The translations under genes and the position numbers were made by a program. A stretch of 9,531 nucleotides of DNA from Promicromonosporaceae bacterium (GTDB taxonomy: Bacteria > Actinomycetota > Actinomycetes > Actinomycetales > Cellulomonadaceae). Positions within the stretch are counted from its first letter, which is position 1, and each line of letters opens with the position of its first letter. Positions 1-7,220 of this stretch are shown in pieces. The stretch lies in contig WQZL01000093.1 of NCBI GenBank assembly GCA_009780755.1, positions 1 through 9,531 on the forward strand, in the 5' to 3' direction. Below the pieces are notes generated by a model. That model was given only the letters and a program-made list of their open reading frames with translations, was not told where the DNA came from and ran no database searches.

Positions 1-453
1 CAGCACATCGAGAAGTTCATCCCCCGACAGATCACCAATCTGATCGACGGCGTGCGCCCCCGCCTGTACGGCGCCGGACTAAATGTGCGCGACTGGATTC
101 ACGTCGAGGATCACAACTCGGCGGTTTGGGCCATCATCGACAAGGGCCGCGTCGGCGAGACGTACCTGATTGGTGCCGATGGGGAGAAGAACAACCTAGA
201 GGTGGTCGAGACGCTGCTGGAGGTGTTCGGGCGACCGAAGGATGACTTCGACCACGTTGCCGACCGGCCAGGCCACGACCTGCGCTACGCCATTGATGCG
301 ACGCTGTTGCGCGAGGAGCTGGGCTGGGAGCCGAAGTACACCGACTTCCGCTCCGGGTTGGAGGCCACGGTTGCCTGGTACCGGGCTAACGAGGGGTGGT
401 GGCGTCCGGCAAAGGCCGCCACCGAGGCCAAGTATCAGGCTGCCGGGCACTAG
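1..453 (+). CDS. rfbB: dTDP-glucose 4,6-dehydratase, C-terminal part (5' end outside window)
   Basis: RmlB/RfbB converts dTDP-glucose to dTDP-4-keto-6-deoxyglucose in the cytoplasm, the second step of dTDP-L-rhamnose synthesis. The frame is open from base 1 and ends with TAG at 451-453, leaving 150 residues, a little under half of the usual length of about 330. Family landmarks visible are HIEKFIPRQI at residues 2-11, the YGAGLNVRDWIHVEDH block at 23-38, and GETYLIGADGEKNN, followed by the C-terminal helical part with RPGHDLRYAID and ANEGWW. The NAD-binding Rossmann motif and the YxxxK catalytic pair would lie upstream, outside the window. GTG at 52 is an internal valine, not a start. Downstream LCP genes fit a wall-polysaccharide locus. 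The stop codon overlaps the proposed -10 element of the next gene. The family assignment is confident; rhamnose as end product is inferred from the family. Confidence 0.93.
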   Translation, partial: QHIEKFIPRQITNLIDGVRPRLYGAGLNVRDWIHVEDHNSAVWAIIDKGRVGETYLIGADGEKNNLEVVETLLEVFGRPKDDFDHVADRPGHDLRYAIDATLLREELGWEPKYTDFRSGLEATVAWYRANEGWWRPAKAATEAKYQAAGH

Positions 454-456
454 GCT
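451..456 (+). promoter_or_regulatory. Candidate -10 element for leaderless transcription of the first LCP gene
   Basis: TAGGCT fits the TANNNT form of a bacterial -10 box. It ends seven bases before the GTG at 464, so transcription would start at or next to the start codon. No Shine-Dalgarno sequence lies between them. The same TAGGCT-N7-GTG arrangement precedes the paralogue at 1913. The element overlaps the rfbB stop codon. No convincing -35 box is seen 16-18 bases upstream. The promoter assignment is inference. Confidence 0.45.
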
Positions 457-463
457 CATACTT

Positions 464-1810
464 GTGATTCCTGGCCTTCCGCGTTCGGCGCGCCCTAAAC
501 ATGCGCGCTTCAAGGATGTTGCTGATCTCCATGAGGAGGTCACCCTGGTGGCCGCGCCCGAGCCGATCACCCGCACGTCGGTGCTATATCCGACAACCGC
601 AACCATCGCGGCGGTCTCCAAGGCTCCGGTTATGCCGGGCGGAGACGAGACGATAGAGCTTGAACTGGATTTACCAGATTCAGAGGCGAAGCCAATCGAG
701 CCACCGGAAACTGGTGGCAGGCTTCCGGCACATGCCCGTGCCTTTGCCGCCCACCGCACGGCCAAGGGCATCGGCCTGGTGCTTATTGGCGCGATAACCT
801 TTGGCCTCGCCGGGGCAGCCACCGCTGCCATCCGCATCACCGGCAACATCACCTCCGTAGACGCCGATTCGATCCTTGCCGACCACGGCATCGAACGCCC
901 CGCGCGGCCAACCCCGGCTCCCGAGGATCCTGAGCAGGGGCATCCGTTGAATATCCTGGTTATGGGTTCGGACTACCGGGGTGGCGAGAATCTGCAACTG
1001 GGTGGTGGTGGGTTTGAGCCGGGCGCTCGCTCGGATACCACGATGATCGTGCACATCTCGGCGGATCGCCGACGAGCCGAGATAGTTTCCATCCCCCGGG
1101 ACACGATGGTGGACATTCCGCAGTGCCCCACCTCCGGCGGTGACCTGTCACCTGCCGTCGGGTACAACCGATTCAACGCCGCCTTCGCCTTCGGCGAGAT
1201 GCGCGGCGGCGACGTGGAATCCGCCGCCCTGTGCACGCTAACCACCGTCGAGGCCATCACCAACGTGCGCATGGACGGCTTCGTGGTGATGGATTTCGCT
1301 GGCTTCCGCAACATGGTTGATGCCCTCGGCGGGGTGGACATCTACGTAGAGCGGGCCATCTTCTCCCCGAAGGCAGACGATCTGCGGCTGCCCGCCGGTT
1401 GGAATCACCTAGACGGCGTCACCGCGTTACAGTTCGCCCGCGCCCGCATCGGGCAGGGTCTAGGTGATGGTTCCGACCTGGGGCGTATTGAGCGGCAGCA
1501 GCAGCTAATGACGGCCATCGCGGGCGAGGACCTTGACTCTAACCTGCTCACCGATACCCCCTCACTGATCCGTTTCCTTAACGCCGCCACCAGGTCGATG
1601 ACCATGTCGGCCAACTTCGCATCGATCAACGGCCTGGCGGGGCTGGGTTACTCCCTGCGTCATATTCGGCCAGATGCGCTTGAGTTCATCATGGCGCCCA
1701 TCGCCTTGAACCCGCGAAACCCGAACACCCTCGTTTTCACCGAGGATGCCGAGCGTCTTTGGCACAACATGCGCCACGGCCTGCCCTTGACTAGCGGCGA
1801 TACGGAGTAA
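464..1810 (+). CDS. LytR-CpsA-Psr (LCP) family glycopolymer transferase, paralogue 1
   Basis: LCP proteins are membrane-anchored enzymes whose extracellular domain transfers undecaprenyl-pyrophosphate-linked glycopolymers to peptidoglycan. This one has 448 residues: a cytoplasmic tail of about 100 residues, one membrane helix at about 102-122, and an LCP domain at about 162-352. Key motifs are NILVMGSD (163-170), RSDTTM (189-194), SIPRDT (209-214), NRFNAAFAFG (235-244), the DALGGVDIYV strand (286-295), FARAR (324-328) and DLGRIERQQ (338-346). C221 and C257 may form a disulfide. The usual metal and pyrophosphate ligands (D191, R212, R341, R344) appear intact, so it is probably active. The GTG at 464 is chosen because the paralogue begins at the matching codon and the two genes differ mostly at synonymous sites from there. 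The longer frame from 242 only runs through rfbB. A second possible start at 548 has a good Shine-Dalgarno sequence. Confidence 0.88.
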   Translation: MIPGLPRSARPKHARFKDVADLHEEVTLVAAPEPITRTSVLYPTTATIAAVSKAPVMPGGDETIELELDLPDSEAKPIEPPETGGRLPAHARAFAAHRTAKGIGLVLIGAITFGLAGAATAAIRITGNITSVDADSILADHGIERPARPTPAPEDPEQGHPLNILVMGSDYRGGENLQLGGGGFEPGARSDTTMIVHISADRRRAEIVSIPRDTMVDIPQCPTSGGDLSPAVGYNRFNAAFAFGEMRGGDVESAALCTLTTVEAITNVRMDGFVVMDFAGFRNMVDALGGVDIYVERAIFSPKADDLRLPAGWNHLDGVTALQFARARIGQGLGDGSDLGRIERQQQLMTAIAGEDLDSNLLTDTPSLIRFLNAATRSMTMSANFASINGLAGLGYSLRHIRPDALEFIMAPIALNPRNPNTLVFTEDAERLWHNMRHGLPLTSGDTE

Positions 1811-1864
1811 TGAATACGTGTACGCAGCTCCTCTTCACGTTCACAAACCCTGCACGCGCCACCC

Positions 1865-1876
1865 TCACAGCTGTGA
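1865..1876. promoter_or_regulatory. 12-bp perfect palindrome, possible operator
   Basis: TCACAGCTGTGA is a perfect inverted repeat in the 102-bp gap between the first two LCP genes. If transcription starts at the GTG at 1913, its centre lies near -42.5, a common position for an activator or repressor site. The flanks add an imperfect CCC/GGG pairing. There is no loop or T tract, so it is not a convincing terminator. The rest of the gap shows no gene. No regulator can be named. Confidence 0.3.
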
Positions 1877-1899
1877 TAGGGCGACGAACGCCCGGCCCT

Positions 1900-1905
1900 T
1901 AGGCT
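1900..1905 (+). promoter_or_regulatory. Candidate -10 element for leaderless transcription of the second LCP gene
   Basis: TAGGCT lies exactly seven bases before the GTG at 1913, as it does before the first LCP gene. No Shine-Dalgarno sequence precedes the start. An in-frame stop at 1877-1879 and the lack of other ATG, GTG or TTG codons between it and 1913 tie the start to this GTG. No clear -35 box is seen. Conservation could partly reflect the gene duplication, so promoter activity is inferred. Confidence 0.5.
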
Positions 1906-1912
1906 CGGTTTT

Positions 1913-3256
1913 GTGATTCCCGGTCTTCCGCGTTCGGCGCGTCCTAAGCATGTGCGCTTTAAGGATGTCGCTGACCTCAACGAACCGGTCACCCGAACCT
2001 CGGCGCTATACCCAACAACCTCAACCATTGCGGCGGTCTCCAAGGCGCCAACTCTCCCGGCTGAGTCCGAGACGACGATGGTGATAGAAATCGAACCGGA
2101 GACAACCAGCTCCGTAGCGGAGCCAGAGCTTAGGGCCAGGCTTCCGATGCACGCCCGTGCCTTCGCCGCCCATCGCGTGGTCAAGGGCGTCGGCATGGTG
2201 CTAGTCGGCGCGTTAACCTTCGGCATCGTCGGAGCGACCACCGCCGCCGTCCGCATCACCGGCAACATCACCTCCGTGGACGCCGACCGCGTCTTCGCCG
2301 AACATGGCATCGTTCGCCCGGAGATGCCGCCGCCGGAGGATCTTTACGCGGGGCAGACGCTGAACATCTTGATTATGGGCACCGACAGCCGCGAGGGGGA
2401 AAACGCAGAACTCGGCGGCGAGAACGAGGGCGCCCGCTCCAACACCACCATGATTATGCAGCTATCGGCGGATCGCCGTAATGTCTGGGTCGTGTCCATC
2501 CCGCGTGACACGATTGTTGATGTCCCGCAGTGCCCCACAACCGATGGCAGCCTCACCACGGCCCGCAGCGGCATTCGGTTCGGCCATGCCTTCGCCATCG
2601 GTAAAGCCCGTGGCGGCAACATGGAATCCGGGGCGCTGTGCCAACTCGCCACCGTCGAAGCCATCACCAATGTCCGCATGGATGGCTTCGTAGTGATGGA
2701 CTTCATCAGCTTCCGGGACATGGTTGATGCCCTCGGCGGGGTAGACATGTACCTTCCGGGTGCCATTTTCTCCCCACGAACCAACTACCTGACCCTGGCG
2801 GCGGGCTGGCACCGTTTTGACGGGACGACGGCATTACAGTACGCCCGCGCCCGCACCGGGCAGGGTCTAGGCGACGGCTCCGATCTAAGACGCATCGAGC
2901 GGCAGCAAGATCTGATGATGGCCATCGCGGGTGAGGCGCTCGACTCTAACCTGCTCACCGACGCGCCGCAGCTGATCCGGTTCCTCAACGCCGTCACGGA
3001 TTCGATGCTCATGTCCTCGAATTTCGCCTCGGTCACAGGGTTGGTCGGCCTGGGCCATTCCCTGCGGCATGTTCGGCCCGACAACATCAACTTTCTCATG
3101 ACTCCAATCACCGCAAACCCGGCTGACCGCAACACCGTGTTGTTCACGGAGGATATCGAGCGGGTCTGGGACAACCTGCGTCATGGCCGCCCCCTGGATA
3201 CCCCGGCGGGCGACAACGTGACGGATGACAATACCGAAATTGAGGTGGCGCAATGA
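1913..3256 (+). CDS. LCP family protein, paralogue 2, with altered active-site residues
   Basis: This 447-residue protein is a tandem paralogue of the gene at 464, aligning over nearly its whole length. It has a cytoplasmic tail of about 90 residues, a membrane helix at about 92-113 and an LCP domain at about 150-339. NILIMGTD (150-157), SIPRDT (195-200), DALGGVDMY (272-280), YARAR (310-314) and DLRRIERQQ (324-332) are kept, as are C207 and C243. Two conserved sites differ: RSDT has become RSNT (N177), and the NRFNAA motif has become IRFGHA (221-226). The Asp of RSDT is, to my knowledge, a metal ligand in LCP structures, so transferase activity may be reduced or changed. GTG is the only start codon after the in-frame stop at 1877. 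The gene overlaps the next LCP gene by ATGA. It may be a specialised or non-catalytic partner of paralogue 1, or simply have different kinetics. Confidence 0.87.
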   Translation: MIPGLPRSARPKHVRFKDVADLNEPVTRTSALYPTTSTIAAVSKAPTLPAESETTMVIEIEPETTSSVAEPELRARLPMHARAFAAHRVVKGVGMVLVGALTFGIVGATTAAVRITGNITSVDADRVFAEHGIVRPEMPPPEDLYAGQTLNILIMGTDSREGENAELGGENEGARSNTTMIMQLSADRRNVWVVSIPRDTIVDVPQCPTTDGSLTTARSGIRFGHAFAIGKARGGNMESGALCQLATVEAITNVRMDGFVVMDFISFRDMVDALGGVDMYLPGAIFSPRTNYLTLAAGWHRFDGTTALQYARARTGQGLGDGSDLRRIERQQDLMMAIAGEALDSNLLTDAPQLIRFLNAVTDSMLMSSNFASVTGLVGLGHSLRHVRPDNINFLMTPITANPADRNTVLFTEDIERVWDNLRHGRPLDTPAGDNVTDDNTEIEVAQ

Positions 3257-4560
3257 GTAACTCACGAAGCCTTCCACCGTCATTTACTCCCGGTGGCGAC
3301 GATCAACGCCCACCTGCCCCCGACGCGGTACCCGTCAGTGGCGCTATCGAAAGCGTCCTTCACGCCCGGCCCGAGATGGTACCGGCGCCGCCTCCCCGCG
3401 TGCGTCGCATCTCTTCTGGGGAAATACCCATCCTGCCGAACACTTCCCGGCGTTCCGTGTTCACCCGAGCGACACCTGTGGTTACCCCGCCCTCACCCCC
3501 GGTGATCCAGCCGCGGTACGCGCCCAGCGAGGCGGACCAGTTCAGCCAGCTGCGGGTTGCTGCGCCGACGACCGACCCGCAGCCGGTGGTCACCCCCCGA
3601 CGCAAGCGGCGCAAGGGTCGCATCATCGCGCTAGTGCTGGTGCTGGTGCTGGTGGCGCTGCTCGCCTGGCCCATCGGATTGTTGTTGTGGGCGCGCGGGC
3701 AGATAAACCACATCGAGGCGCTTTCCGGGGCGCCGTCCACCCCCGGCACCACCTGGTTGCTGGCCGGGAATGACGAACGCGGCTCGGGCGGCGTTGAGGA
3801 TGCCACCACCGGGTCGCGCACCGACACGATCCTGCTGCTACACCAGCCGGTATCCGGCCCCACCGCGCTCATTTCGATTCCGCGCGATACCGCCGTGACC
3901 ATCCCCGGCCGAGGTCTAAACCGCATCAATGCCGCCTACGCTTTTGGTGGGGCGCCGCTGCTGGTACAGACCGTCGAGCAGCTGACCGGCCTGACCATCG
4001 ATCATTACATCGAGATTGGCTTTGGCGGGCTGGTTGATGTGGTCGATGCCATCGGCGGCGTGGAACTGTGTTCCGATCTGAATGTGAACGACGTAATGAG
4101 CGGCATGATCTGGACGCCAGGCTGTCACGAGGTCAATGGCGTGGAGGCTCTTGCCTTCTCCCGGATGCGCTTCTCCGACCCGCTCGGTGACATTGGCCGC
4201 GCCGATCGGCAGCGGCAGCTAATCAGCGCCATCATGCGTGACCTGGCAAGCCCGTCGTTGTTGTTCCAGCCTGGCTCACAGGTCGCGTTGATTCGCTCCG
4301 GCTTTGACTCACTGGCGGTCAGCTACGGCACCGGCATTGTCGATTTCGGGCGGCTCGCCCTGGCCTTTAGGGCCGCCACCGGCGAGGGCGGTGTCACCGG
4401 CACTCCGCCGATTTCTAGCCTCAACTATCGTCCCGGCGGCACCAACATGTCTTTGGTGCAGCTCAACCCAAATACCGTGGGCCAGTTCTGGGAGGATCTA
4501 CGCGAGGGCAACCTAGAACCCGGTGTGGTCAACGCCCTTCCGGCCAGAAGTAACGGCTGA
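3253..4560 (+). CDS. LCP family glycopolymer transferase, third and divergent copy
   Basis: This 435-residue LCP protein has a proline-rich cytoplasmic tail of about 115 residues, a basic cluster RRKRRKGR at 116-123, one membrane helix at about 124-146, and an extracellular LCP domain at about 167-328. Motifs are LLAGND (169-174), RTDT (189-192), SIPRDT (208-213), NRINAAYAFG (223-232), DAIGGVELC (265-273), FSRMR (302-306) and DIGRADRQRQ (313-322), with the expected Asp and Arg residues present. C273 and C291 form a different cysteine pair from that of the two upstream paralogues, and the tail lacks their shared IPGLPRSARPKH motif, so it belongs to another LCP subgroup. The ATG overlaps the upstream stop by ATGA and is preceded by GAGGTGG, so coupled translation is likely. 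Its last 48 bp overlap the convergent dprA. It probably attaches wall polysaccharide to peptidoglycan; the polymer is unknown. Confidence 0.9.
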   Translation: MSNSRSLPPSFTPGGDDQRPPAPDAVPVSGAIESVLHARPEMVPAPPPRVRRISSGEIPILPNTSRRSVFTRATPVVTPPSPPVIQPRYAPSEADQFSQLRVAAPTTDPQPVVTPRRKRRKGRIIALVLVLVLVALLAWPIGLLLWARGQINHIEALSGAPSTPGTTWLLAGNDERGSGGVEDATTGSRTDTILLLHQPVSGPTALISIPRDTAVTIPGRGLNRINAAYAFGGAPLLVQTVEQLTGLTIDHYIEIGFGGLVDVVDAIGGVELCSDLNVNDVMSGMIWTPGCHEVNGVEALAFSRMRFSDPLGDIGRADRQRQLISAIMRDLASPSLLFQPGSQVALIRSGFDSLAVSYGTGIVDFGRLALAFRAATGEGGVTGTPPISSLNYRPGGTNMSLVQLNPNTVGQFWEDLREGNLEPGVVNALPARSNG

Positions 4561-5691
4561 CGCCCGTTTGCGTCGCCACCGCGCACCATCGGCTTCGATC
4601 AGGCCGCGAAGTTCGAGTAGGCCAAGCGCGCCGAGTACCCCCGGTAGCGGATGGCCAGCATCCCGCAGGAGGGAGTCGGTATCGATGCTGGCCCGCAGGG
4701 GAAGGGCATCGAGTACGGCGCGGGCGATGGGATCGAGATCGTCGATGGCCCGCAGTTCCCCAGCGGGCGCCTCGGCCACGTCACTCGTCGATCCGGCGAG
4801 TTCGGCAACCTCGGCCGCATCGGTAACGCAGACCGCCAGGCCGTCGCGCAGCAGTTGATGACAGCCGCCAGAGGTCATGGATGTAACCGGGCCGGGCACT
4901 GCGCCGACGGGACGCAGCAGGGCGGCCGCATGACGAGCGGTAGAAAGCGCCCCGGAACGCCAGGCTGCCTCAACTACCACCGTGGCGTCGGCCAGCGCCG
5001 CGATCAGCCGGTTCCGGGAAAGGAATCTTTGCTTATGCGGCGCCGCACCCGGCGGCATTTCCGCAATGATCGCGCCTCGGTGAATGATCTTCGTTAGCAG
5101 GTTGTGATTCCCCCGTGGGTAAAGCTGATCCACTCCCCCGGCCAGCACGGCGAGAGTGTGGCCACCTGCGACCAGTATTCCGTGGTGGGCCGCCGCGTCA
5201 ATACCGTAGGCACCACCGGAAACAACCCCGAACCCGCGATCACTAAGGCCCGCCGCCATCTTACGAGCCACATGCTCGCCGTAGCCGGTGGCGGCGCGTG
5301 CCCCCACCAGAGCCACCATCCGACGGCAGGCGGCGGCTAGGTCTGGATCGCCGCGCACCCACAGCACGAAGGGGGAGCCGACGCCAAGATCGCGCAACCC
5401 GGCGGGCCAGCGGGGGTCATCAGGTAGCAGCAGCGTACCGCCGAGCAGGTCAAGCGCCCGCAAGTCACGTCGCGCATCGAGATCAGGCAGCCGCGTTGAC
5501 CAGCGGGCCACGCCAGCGGCTAGCGCCTCGCTCTGGACTCCGTGATGTTGCTTGAGCAGCCAGGCAAGCGCACCAGAGGTGCCGAGGTGGGCCACCAGGG
5601 TGCCTGCGACCTCGTCGCCAGGTTCGGCCAGGCGTGACCAGGCCGCAGCGGCCAGCCTCGGATCATCGATGTCGAAGGGCACGGTGTTCAT
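4513..5691 (-). CDS. dprA: DNA-processing protein DprA (Smf)
   Basis: DprA binds incoming single-stranded DNA in the cytoplasm and loads RecA during natural transformation; many non-transformable bacteria also keep it. The 392-residue protein has an N-terminal helical region, then the extended Rossmann domain at about 85-300 with VALVGARAAT (126-135), VSGGAYGID (157-165), GGVDQLYPRGN (185-195), RFLSRNRLIA (222-231), VVVEA (238-242) and the SGALSTARHA block (246-255). A winged-helix-like C-terminal domain lies at about 315-372, followed by a basic tail of about 20 residues. The ATG overlaps the comM stop by ATGA and has GGGAGA five to six bases upstream. It is the last gene of the yraN-comM-dprA unit. 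The final 48 bp, coding only for the tail, overlap the third LCP gene on the other strand. The assignment is secure; natural competence of the host is not shown. Confidence 0.95.
   Translation of the reverse strand: MNTVPFDIDDPRLAAAAWSRLAEPGDEVAGTLVAHLGTSGALAWLLKQHHGVQSEALAAGVARWSTRLPDLDARRDLRALDLLGGTLLLPDDPRWPAGLRDLGVGSPFVLWVRGDPDLAAACRRMVALVGARAATGYGEHVARKMAAGLSDRGFGVVSGGAYGIDAAAHHGILVAGGHTLAVLAGGVDQLYPRGNHNLLTKIIHRGAIIAEMPPGAAPHKQRFLSRNRLIAALADATVVVEAAWRSGALSTARHAAALLRPVGAVPGPVTSMTSGGCHQLLRDGLAVCVTDAAEVAELAGSTSDVAEAPAGELRAIDDLDPIARAVLDALPLRASIDTDSLLRDAGHPLPGVLGALGLLELRGLIEADGARWRRKRASAVTSGRKGVDHTGF
4555..4577. terminator. Weak hairpin at the convergent gene ends
   Basis: GGC-T-GACGC pairs with GCGTC-GCC around a six-base loop, giving eight base pairs with one bulged T. 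It straddles the stop codon of the third LCP gene and lies inside the dprA 3' coding region. There is no T tract on either strand, so it is at best a candidate bidirectional terminator. In GC-rich DNA such a stem can arise by chance. Confidence 0.25.
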
Positions 5692-7220
5692 GTCAGTCTC
5701 CCGTTACGCAGCAGTAGAGCTTGGCCGATATCGGCGGCAGTGGGTTCTCCCCGCCCGGCAAGATCGGCGATGGTGTGAGCGACCCGCAGCACCCGGTCGG
5801 CTCCGCGCAGCGAGATAGTTCCCGCATCCAAGGCCAAATCAACCTCGCGCATGATCTCCCAGCGAGAACGGATCCGCTCCCGCAACCAGGTGCCAGAAAC
5901 CTGGGCATTCGTGGTCCAGGGCGTGCCGGCCAGGCGGGCGCGGGCGGCCTCGCGGGCGACAGCGACCCGCGCGGCCACCACAGCCGATCCCTCCCCGCGC
6001 TCCCCCTGTAACCCGGCTCGGCCTAGCGCCTCCACCTCCACCTGTAGATCAACGCGATCTAGCAGTGGCCCGGACATCTTGGCTGCATAACGGCGACGAG
6101 CCATCGGCGTACACGAACAGCTCAAGCCCTTGCCCGAGGCCATGCCGCAGGGGCAGGGGTTGGCGGCCAGCACCAGTTGGAATCGTGCCGGGAAGCGGGC
6201 TATGCCGCCGGAACGGTGGATCACCAGCTCGCCGTTTTCCAGGGGTTCTCGCAGCGATTCCAACACGTTGACCGCAAATTCCGGCGTTTCATCAAGAAAC
6301 AACACCCCGCAGTGCGCCCTCGACGCCGACCCGGGGCGCGGCATTCCTGAACCGCCGCCCACCACCGCCGCCCTGGTGGCCGTGTGATGCGGGTCTTCGA
6401 AGGGCGGGCGGGTAATCAGCCCACCGGCGGCGTCAAAGGTGCCCGTGATGGAGTGCACCGAGGTGACATCCACCGCCTCCGTCTCGGTCAAATCCGGCAG
6501 GATGGTCGGCAGCCTAGCGGCGAGCATCGTCTTGCCCGTGCCTGGCGGACCCATCAGCAGCAGGTGATGGCCACCGGCCGCCGCGATCTCTAGGGCTAGG
6601 CGGGGCAGGGTCTGGCCGATCACGTCGGCCAGGTCGCCCGGTTCTCGCCGCGCGGCAGCAATGCGGGCGGGTCGTACCGGCTCGACGTCGGGTATCCCCT
6701 CCGGTTCTCCGCCGTGCAGGGCTACCACCTCGGCCAACGAGGTGGCACCCCGCACCCGCGCGCCGGGCACCAGGGATGCCTCGGTCACGTCGGCTGTTGG
6801 CACCACCACATCCGGGTATCCGGCGGCGACGGCGGCGTTAACCATAGGCAGCACGCCACGCACGGGTTGAAGACGCCCGTCTAGGCCGAGTTCGCCGATG
6901 TGCACCACCCTCGATAGTTGCCCATCTTGCGGTATCTCCCCTGCCCCGGCTAGCACGGCCACTGCGATGGCTACATCAAAGGCCGAGCCAGACTTGGGCA
7001 GCGATGCTGGCGAGAGGTTTACGGTTATCTTGCGGTTGGGCCAGCCAAGCCGACTGGAGAGTACCGCCGCCCGCACGCGGTCTCGACTCTCGCTCAGGGC
7101 CGCGTCGGGCAGGCCCACCAGGGCGAAACCGGGTATGGAGTAGGCGAGCTGGGCCTGCACCTCTACGACGTAACCGGAGAGGCCGACGAGGCTGACGGCC
7201 GCCGTTGTGCCCAGGCTCAT
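5688..7220 (-). CDS. comM: ComM/YifB family AAA+ ATPase (Mg-chelatase-like)
   Basis: ComM is a hexameric helicase that promotes branch migration during recombination of incoming DNA in transformable Proteobacteria; in Actinomycetota its role is less clear. The 510-residue length is normal. It has the N-terminal ChlI-like domain (about 20-170, with GFALVGLPDAAL and NLSPASLPKSG), a Walker A motif GPPGTGKT (224-231), Walker B VLFLDE (306-311), LAANPCPCG (351-359) with a second cysteine pair CSC (368-370), SGPLLDRVDLQVEV (383-396) as the sensor region, and the Mg_chelatase_C domain at about 415-508 with SLRGADRVLRVAHTIADL. The usual LDELPEF reads LDETPEF here, a small change that spares the Walker B acids. 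The name Mg chelatase is historical and no pigment role is implied. ATG overlaps the yraN stop by ATGA, with AGGGGG eight or nine bases upstream; its own stop overlaps the dprA ATG. Confidence 0.95.
   Translation of the reverse strand: MSLGTTAAVSLVGLSGYVVEVQAQLAYSIPGFALVGLPDAALSESRDRVRAAVLSSRLGWPNRKITVNLSPASLPKSGSAFDVAIAVAVLAGAGEIPQDGQLSRVVHIGELGLDGRLQPVRGVLPMVNAAVAAGYPDVVVPTADVTEASLVPGARVRGATSLAEVVALHGGEPEGIPDVEPVRPARIAAARREPGDLADVIGQTLPRLALEIAAAGGHHLLLMGPPGTGKTMLAARLPTILPDLTETEAVDVTSVHSITGTFDAAGGLITRPPFEDPHHTATRAAVVGGGSGMPRPGSASRAHCGVLFLDETPEFAVNVLESLREPLENGELVIHRSGGIARFPARFQLVLAANPCPCGMASGKGLSCSCTPMARRRYAAKMSGPLLDRVDLQVEVEALGRAGLQGERGEGSAVVAARVAVAREAARARLAGTPWTTNAQVSGTWLRERIRSRWEIMREVDLALDAGTISLRGADRVLRVAHTIADLAGRGEPTAADIGQALLLRNGRLT

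Noticed and set aside
242..463. Longer start at ATG 242 for the first LCP gene, giving 522 residues
   Set aside because: This part overlaps rfbB in another frame, where the RmlB sequence is clearly the real one. The paralogue starts at the codon matching 464, and the extra residues resemble no LCP tail.
196..891. 231-residue frame on the - strand across rfbB and the first LCP gene, with a similar frame opposite the second LCP gene at 1660-2310
   Set aside because: The two resemble each other only because the genes on the other strand are paralogues. They show no start signal or recognisable domain.
1811..1912. Intrinsic terminator after the first LCP gene
   Set aside because: The only inverted repeat is a loopless palindrome without a following T tract, which fits an operator better.
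4523..5545. Several open frames on the + strand opposite dprA
   Set aside because: They are low-complexity Arg/Ser/Pro-rich translations of a GC-rich gene read backwards. The - strand frame has full DprA motifs.
5721..7195. Open frames on the + strand opposite comM
   Set aside because: They show no family motifs and lie opposite a complete AAA+ protein, so they are shadows of GC-rich coding sequence.
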